This document shows positions 36,039 through 40,148 of a DNA stretch of 40,148 nucleotides, piece by piece. The translations under genes and the position numbers were made by a program. This DNA is from Flavobacteriaceae bacterium (GTDB lineage: Bacteria > Bacteroidota > Bacteroidia > Flavobacteriales > Flavobacteriaceae). Within the stretch, counting starts at the first letter, position 1. Each line of letters begins with the position of its first letter. The DNA lies in NCBI GenBank assembly GCA_021647835.1, contig JAKITY010000005.1, forward strand, positions 1 to 40,148. The letters are read 5' to 3'. The notes beneath the pieces are model-generated. The model ran no database searches, was not told where the DNA came from, and worked only from the letters and a program-made list of their open reading frames with translations.

Positions 36039-36111
36039 GTTATTAGTTGTAATGATTAATAACACTTTTTCATAGCAATTTTCCCACTCAAATCTTTGAG
36101 TGGGTTTTTTT
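36039..36111 (+). ncRNA. Candidate regulated small RNA between dnaJ and rnpB
   Basis: From the expected start just after the -7 box to the U-run at 36111 a transcript of about 73 nt is predicted. Its 5' end folds into a hairpin (GTTATTA at 36039-36045 with TAATAAC at 36057-36063), then an unpaired U-rich linker of about 19 nt (ACTTTTTCATAGCAATTTT-like) leads to a strong terminator hairpin. No credible ORF is present. Hairpin, single-stranded linker, terminator is a usual layout of base-pairing sRNAs. I considered the Rfam family Flavo-1 but cannot compare it here. Confidence 0.55.
36083..36111 (+). terminator. Strong rho-independent terminator
   Basis: A perfect 10-bp stem, CCCACTCAAA (36083-36092) with TTTGAGTGGG (36095-36104), followed by seven T residues. 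It ends the candidate small RNA and sits directly before rnpB. Confidence 0.92.
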
Positions 36112-36126
36112 ATTTACATACTTTTG
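36096..36126 (+). promoter_or_regulatory. Promoter of rnpB
   Basis: TTG at 36096-36098, 20 bases, then TACTTTTG at 36119-36126, as in the pcrA promoter. The TTG element is part of the right arm of the preceding terminator stem. Transcription would start near 36131, the first base of the RNase P P1 helix. Confidence 0.65.
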
Positions 36127-36130
36127 CAAA

Positions 36131-36436
36131 AGCAGATCGTCTTATCGTTCCGATTTTAATCGGAAAGGAAAGTCCGGACACCAAAGAGTAGCATAATGGA
36201 TAACATCCATCGTTTCGATTTATCGGAATAGGACAAGTGCAGCAGAAAGAATGTACAGGTAATGCTGTAGTGAAACCAGGTAAACTCTATGCGGTGCAAT
36301 GCCATGTATATTGAAGTTTGAGAGTACTCGCTCGATTTCAAAGGGTAGGCAGTTAGAACTATTGAGTAATTGATAGTCTAGATAAATGATAAGAATCCGT
36401 CTTTAACGGATACAGAATCCGGCTTACAGATCTGCT
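36131..36436 (+). ncRNA. rnpB: RNase P RNA (class A)
   Basis: The catalytic RNA of ribonuclease P, about 306 nt, which removes 5' leaders from pre-tRNAs. Conserved pieces are visible in order: GGAAAGTCCGGACACC (CR-I, 5' half of P4), the GTGCAGCAGAAAG segment, GAAACCAGGTAAACTC, GGTGCAATGCCA, and ACAGAATCCGGCTTACAG (CR-V, 3' half of P4). The ends pair as P1: AGCAGATC (36131-36138) with GATCTGCT (36429-36436), followed by a T-run that serves as terminator. Size and layout fit the bacterial A type. Confidence 0.96.
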
Positions 36437-36445
36437 TTTTTATTG

Positions 36446-36945
36446 AAATGAACTACCCCGAGGCAGAGCCACCGAAGTATCAAAACAAACTCAATTGACT
36501 TGAATGAGTTTTCGTGTAATATACTTTTGCCTATCCTTCAATTTCACAAATATTTTTTTATCTTCCTCATTGGAGTATTGACCAATTGTATTAACACAAT
36601 ACACTTGTCCAAAACTTTTCTCTCCATAACTTACTTTTAACTTCTGGATGCAAACGGAATATCCCTTTTTCCGAATTCATTGGAATGCTCTGAATCAAAA
36701 AATGAGTATAATTCTTATCTAATCTAATCTCCAAAAATATAATTTCATAATGCTCTTCTATTTTCAAGCAAATTTCACGAAAAGTATATGAAACACTTTC
36801 TGTTAAAAACACTTCGTCTATATTTTATTGAACAAACAAAATGATACATCAGTAATTTTTTTATTATGTCTTTTGCAAAATATGCTCGCTTATATCTACA
36901 AAAATATATATCTTTATGCAAACCCTGACGCAGAGCGTCTAGAAA
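36446..36945 (-). mobile_element. Decayed IS200/IS605-type insertion sequence
   Basis: The 525-base gap between rnpB and the amidase gene is filled by a relic. A broken tnpA (36491-36849, minus) is flanked by hairpin-forming ends as in this family, which has no inverted repeats: GACGC-AGA-GCGTC at 36927-36939 on the tnpA-upstream side, and the CCGAGGCAGAGCCACCG region at about 36456-36474 on the downstream side. Exact ends are uncertain. The element landed directly after the rnpB terminator. Confidence 0.7.
36491..36849 (-). pseudogene. IS200/IS605-family TnpA (HUH transposase) relic
   Basis: Read on the minus strand in pieces, the sequence gives MYHFVCSIKYRR, then after a frameshift FLTESVSYTFREICLKIEEH, FLEIRLDKNYTHFLIQSIP, RLHPEVKSKLWREKFWTS, and after a second frameshift VYCVNTIGQYSNEED with an end at 36491. 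These are the ordered blocks of IS200-type Y1 transposases. The HUH motif, normally D-H-V-H-F-L, is degraded to NYTHFL (first His lost), and about 15 residues seem missing between SIPMNSEKGIF and RLHPEVK. The longest open piece (36591-36812) is only 73 codons. The protein cannot be active. Confidence 0.8.
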
Positions 36946-36961
36946 TTCTTTAGATTAAACT

Positions 36962-37585
36962 ATGATAGTACTATTAGATAACGGCCACGGTTCCTTAATA
37001 AAAGGGGTTTACCAAACAGCAGGAAAACGTAAAAACTGGCAAGATAAAGGTATCATTTATGAAGGTGAGTTTAATCGTGCCATAGTAAATGGAATTATTG
37101 AAGAACTTACTGTTCTAAAAATACCGTATGTAAATATTGCGCCAGAATATTGGGACGTTCGTTTAGAAACCCGTGTAAAACGTGCTAATAAATATCCTAC
37201 AAGAAGCACTTTTTATCTAAGTGTGCATAGTAATGCGGGTGGCGGTCATGGAAGTGAAATATACACATCTCCAGGAGAAACAAAGAGTGATAGAATCGCA
37301 ATCCTCTTTGGTGAAGAATTTCAAAAAGAGTTCCCTAACAGAAGGCTTCGTACAGATTTCAGTGATGGAGATTTAGACAAAGAACGTAGATTTTATGTTT
37401 TAACAAGAACTAAAATGCCAGCCGTTTTAACTGAAAACTTCTTTATGGACAATTTTGAAGAATTTCAAGATATTTTGAATACACGTAAAGGAAGGCAAAA
37501 AATAATAGACTTTCATGTGAAAGCAATAGTACGAGTTAAAGTAGAAATCTTTAAAGAAGATTTCCCAATAAATTTTAAATCTTAA
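36962..37585 (+). CDS. N-acetylmuramoyl-L-alanine amidase (Amidase_3), without signal peptide
   Basis: A 207-residue zinc amidase that cuts the bond between MurNAc and the stem peptide. The Amidase_3 pattern is complete: H9 in LLDNGHG, an acidic ligand at E34/E36 (YEGEFN), H89 in LSVHSNAGG, and the catalytic Glu E158 in VLTENFFMDN. Unlike cell-division amidases it has no signal peptide, no regulatory helix and no SPOR or AMIN domain, so it consists of the catalytic domain alone, as in phage endolysins. It begins right after the IS200 relic and is followed after 12 bases by a lipoprotein gene. Release from the cytosol by lysis or a dedicated system is inferred. Confidence 0.92.
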   Translation: MIVLLDNGHGSLIKGVYQTAGKRKNWQDKGIIYEGEFNRAIVNGIIEELTVLKIPYVNIAPEYWDVRLETRVKRANKYPTRSTFYLSVHSNAGGGHGSEIYTSPGETKSDRIAILFGEEFQKEFPNRRLRTDFSDGDLDKERRFYVLTRTKMPAVLTENFFMDNFEEFQDILNTRKGRQKIIDFHVKAIVRVKVEIFKEDFPINFKS

Positions 37586-37597
37586 AAATAAATAATC

Positions 37598-38113
37598 ATG
37601 AAGCAATTTAAATGTTCACGAATACCAAATAAAATAAATATGATGAGTAAAAAAATGAAGTACTTTCAAGTAGTGTTACTAACGGTATTTACTATTATAA
37701 TTATGTCTTGTAATTCTCTAAAGACAGCATCATACGACCAGTATTCGTATCAAAAAACAACAGAAATAAAAGTAGATGCTTCTAATTTAATAGATAAGGC
37801 AACAACCTCTTATGTTGATAATATAGAAGCTATTGAATCCCTTAATTTGGAAATTCAGAAAATAGTAGCTTATGAGAAGAATAAACCAAATAACGAGATT
37901 ACCTACGCAATGTGGAAAATATTGAGTGATTCTGAAAGAAATCTATTAGTTGGGTTTCTAAAATATTGGAAAGAAAATGATACACTATCTCAACTTTTTG
38001 TTACAGAAGCCAAAACTCAAATTATGGAAGCAATGGATTTGTTAATCAAATATGAAGGTAAAAAAGACAAAGTATCAAAAGATAAGTTGATGGGAATTAT
38101 CAACGGAAATTAA
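37598..38113 (+). CDS. Lipoprotein of unknown function, downstream of amidase
   Basis: Up to 171 residues with a lipoprotein signal peptide and lipobox IIMSC (Cys38 counted from the first ATG). The first 14-19 residues are not typical of a signal peptide, so translation probably starts at one of the in-frame ATGs at 37640, 37643 or 37655. The mature part is about 133 residues, predicted mostly helical, with KVDASNLIDKATTSYVDNIE, AMWKILSDSERNLLVGFLKY and EAMDLLIKYEGKKDK. I do not recognise a family. Position right after a leaderless amidase suggests a cell-envelope partner, possibly an immunity protein or an outer-membrane spanin-like lipoprotein; this is a guess. Confidence 0.75.
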   Translation: MKQFKCSRIPNKINMMSKKMKYFQVVLLTVFTIIIMSCNSLKTASYDQYSYQKTTEIKVDASNLIDKATTSYVDNIEAIESLNLEIQKIVAYEKNKPNNEITYAMWKILSDSERNLLVGFLKYWKENDTLSQLFVTEAKTQIMEAMDLLIKYEGKKDKVSKDKLMGIINGN

Positions 38114-38145
38114 AAATTGAATATAAAAAACTAAATACTTCAACT

Positions 38146-38469
38146 ATGGATTTTAAAGAAATTTTAAAAGAATTAAAAGGAGAATTGCTAACCCTTTTTG
38201 AAGAAAAATGGGGTGATTTAAAAGGAGAGTCTAAAAAAGATGTTGAGCAATTTTTAAAAGATAGTAAAGATAAACTTGAACGGTGGACAAAATTACTAAT
38301 TAGTAAAGATATTACACTAGACGATTATAAATGGTTGATAAAAAGTCAAAAAGATTTACTACTTATGAAGGCTTTGCATAAGGCAGGTGTAAGTAAAATA
38401 AGTTTAGGTCATTTTAAAAACAAAGTAGTAAATACCATTTTGAATGTTGTTACTGAATTTATCTTATAA
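38146..38469 (+). CDS. Small helical protein, unknown function
   Basis: A 107-residue, highly charged protein without signal peptide or clear membrane helix. The first 60 residues are amphipathic and lysine/glutamate-rich (MDFKEILKELKGELLTLFEE, then KWGDLKGESKKDVEQFLKDS), the rest more hydrophobic, ending KNKVVNTILNVVTEFIL, which may bury in a partner or membrane surface. The family is not known to me. It lies 32 bases after the lipoprotein gene and 61 bases before the broken amidohydrolase, all on one strand, so a shared transcript is likely. Confidence 0.7.
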   Translation: MDFKEILKELKGELLTLFEEKWGDLKGESKKDVEQFLKDSKDKLERWTKLLISKDITLDDYKWLIKSQKDLLLMKALHKAGVSKISLGHFKNKVVNTILNVVTEFIL

Positions 38470-38530
38470 AGATACCTAGTGTTGGGTGTTTATATATAAT
38501 CATTAAACGTTAACTTGCAAAAAAAAAAAA

Positions 38531-38743
38531 ATGGCTAAGAAAAAAGATACTACTATTTTCAATTGTCACACACATGTTTTTACAATAGATCATGTGCCAA
38601 ATGAATTTGGGCGTACTTTTTTGCCGCGTTTTTTATCTAAGATTTTTACTATAAAATTAGTGAAATGGTATTTCAATAATTTTACAAGTAGAGGAAATTA
38701 TAAGTACAAGAAATTTAGACATATTTTAAAAAAGATAGAATAA
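38531..38743 (+). pseudogene. Amidohydrolase, 5' part before an in-frame stop
   Basis: The first 70 codons of a metal-dependent TIM-barrel hydrolase. The N-terminal metal motif is present: FNCHTHVF with H13 and H15. The frame then meets TAA at 38741-38743 and stays open in the same frame for a further 416 codons (to 39994). A single GAA-to-TAA-like change would explain the break. A run of 13 A residues (38519-38531) ends at the start codon; A-rich sequence before the ATG favours translation in this phylum. Confidence 0.8.
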
Positions 38744-38749
38744 GGATTT

Positions 38750-39994
38750 TTGAAGTTCTGTAAGTGGACATTCATACTTTATTGGGTGTACTTATCAATC
38801 GGTTTTATTTTTAATTGGGCTTTTAAGATTGTTACTTCATTTTTTAGAATTGATTATTTTTTTAGTAAAGAGTTGAAGCAAATTACCAGTCGATTTTTAA
38901 CCTTAGGTCGATATTCCTTAAACTATAAAACACAATCAAAAATATATGACCTTTTAGAAAAAACCTATGCAAAAGGCACTAAGATAGTAGTGCTTTCAAT
39001 GGATATGGATTACATGGAAGCAGGAACGCCACAAATTTCATATTTAAAACAATTAGAAGCTCTTAAAATTGTTAAAAAAACAAATCCTGAAATGTTGCCA
39101 TTTATTTTTTTAGATCCTCGAAGAGTAAATGACACAAAACATTTATCAGGAAAAAAAAATTACACAACATTTCTCAAATCAGAGCTACAAAAAGGGGATT
39201 TTAGTGGAATTAAAATGTATCCGGCACTAGGTTATTATCCATTTGATAAAGACTTGATAGAGAGTTATCTCTTTGCTCAAAAACATCAAATTCCGCTAAT
39301 GACGCATTGCATTGAAGGTACTGTTTTTTATAGAGGAAAAAAGAAACCTGAATGGGATTATCATCCTATATTAACCTACAATAAAAAAGGAACAGAAAAT
39401 CCACAGCCAATTCCATTACCACAAAGTGGAAATTATCAATGGACAACAAATTTTACACATCCAATGAATTATCATTGTTTGCTAGATAAAGAATTGTTAT
39501 CAAACTATTTAGGATATGAATGTGATTTGAGTAAGTTGAAAATATGCTTAGCACATTTTGGAGGTAGTAAAGAATGGAATAAATATGAAGTTGATGGTTG
39601 GAATAATTATAACAAAAACATAAACCATGCTACATTAAATGATTATCTTCAAATTAAAAACACTTTAAATCATAAAAGTAAACGTACTATTTGGTGGAAT
39701 GCAAGTTGGCTTTCAGTAATTTATGACTTAATGGTTAAATATGATAATGTATATACAGATGTTAGTTTTATTCTTTTTAACGAAAATCTATTTCCTATGC
39801 TAAAATACATCTTAAACGACCCTAAAGTTTCAGATAAAATATTGTATGGTACAGATTATTATGTAGTTACTCAAAAAAAATCAGAAAAAGCATTACATCA
39901 AAACTTAAGGTCTTATTTGGGAGAAGATTTATTCTTTAAAATTGCAAATGAAAATCCAAAACGATTTTTGAGTACCAGTTTTAAAACGTATTAA
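38750..39994 (+). pseudogene. Amidohydrolase, 3' part after an in-frame stop
   Basis: This is in the same frame as 38531-38743 and carries the rest of the enzyme. It begins with a hydrophobic segment (FILYWVYLSIGFIFNWAFKI) and continues with the barrel and remaining metal/catalytic residues: K155 in GIKMYPALGYYP, H186 in MTHCIEG, H269 in CLAHFGG and D369 in YGTDYYV (numbered from the TTG at 38750). No residue loss or frameshift is visible, so the gene decayed recently or the two parts are both made. Restart at the TTG six bases after the stop is possible, but this part alone lacks the HxH metal pair. Family: amidohydrolase superfamily, substrate unknown. Confidence 0.8.
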
Positions 39995-40148
39995 AAAAAT
40001 CTTATAATATATTTACTATTCAATTAATTGAGTTATACACTTAGACGACATAATTTATTGTTGATTTTTAGCCAGTTATAAAAAATAAGGAGTAATAGTG
40101 ATATATTCAATCAATATGTTTTCTAATTTTCATAATAAAGGCATTTTT

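Noticed and set aside
36156-36341. Open frame on the minus strand within rnpB
   Set aside because: The region is a clear RNase P RNA; the frame is accidental.
38741-38752. Programmed readthrough of TAA in the amidohydrolase
   Set aside because: No stop-codon recoding signal or known precedent for this family was seen; a nonsense mutation or error is simpler.
40098-40148. Possible gene start (GTG at 40098 after AAGGAG, or ATG at 40116) running off the window
   Set aside because: At most 17 codons are visible and this phylum rarely depends on Shine-Dalgarno sequences, so there is too little to call a gene; the 39995-40148 stretch otherwise shows nothing.
1-40148. CRISPR arrays, tRNA or rRNA genes, a complete prophage
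   Set aside because: No regularly spaced direct repeats, no tRNA cloverleaf or rRNA sequence, and no phage structural genes were recognised on either strand.

Overview
The window looks like chromosomal DNA of a marine-type Flavobacteriaceae member (Bacteroidota). The evidence is low GC, A-rich start regions without Shine-Dalgarno sequences, promoters of the Bacteroidota type (a TAnnTTTG -7 box, often with a TTG about 20 bases upstream), and families typical of this group: DUF4290, DUF3857, a DUF1015 gene beside serA/serC, a DnaJ with only one zinc centre, and a MurA with Asp in place of the catalytic Cys. I cannot name the genus.

Layout. 1-290: start of an IS1595-type transposase, cut by the window edge, and a frameshifted small ORF. 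414-12522 (minus strand): a long co-oriented run read as acyl-CoA reductase, serC, serA, DUF1015 protein, yggS, exonuclease/GIY-YIG protein, DUF3857 protein, voltage-gated ion channel, miaA, DEAD-box helicase, DUF4395 membrane protein. 12541-13230 (plus): a two-cluster ferredoxin divergent from the acyl-CoA reductase, then a tiny lipoprotein converging on a Sir2 deacylase (minus). 13964-23672 (plus): ychF, the topoisomerase IV pair parE-parC, an MscS channel, an S9 peptidase and a lipoprotein. 23818-27271: a vitamin B12 uptake locus, with a BtuF-like lipoprotein divergent from a cobalamin riboswitch and a BtuB-like TonB receptor. 27338-29607: a conserved membrane-anchored protein (minus), a palindromic element and a FadL-type porin. 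29690-35974 (plus): pcrA, DUF4290, murA, grpE, dnaJ. 35991-36436: an operator-controlled candidate small RNA followed directly by the RNase P RNA gene. 36446-36945: a decayed IS200/IS605 element. 36962-39994: an accessory-looking cassette of a leaderless amidase, a lipoprotein, a small helical protein and an amidohydrolase broken by one in-frame stop.

How parts work together. SerC and SerA are consecutive serine-pathway enzymes. ParE and ParC form topoisomerase IV. GrpE and DnaJ are DnaK co-chaperones. BtuF and BtuB belong to B12 uptake, with the receptor under riboswitch control.

Most notable signal: a 14-bp dyad of the form GTAACA-WW-TGTTAC lies at exactly the same distance (33 bases centre to centre) upstream of the -7 boxes of two unlinked transcription units, the fadL-type gene and a roughly 73-nt two-hairpin RNA between dnaJ and rnpB. 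This is the geometry of a promoter activated by a Crp/Fnr-family protein, and it suggests a regulator-activated small RNA. The terminator of that RNA also carries the upstream promoter element of rnpB. No CRISPR array, tRNA, rRNA or complete prophage was seen.
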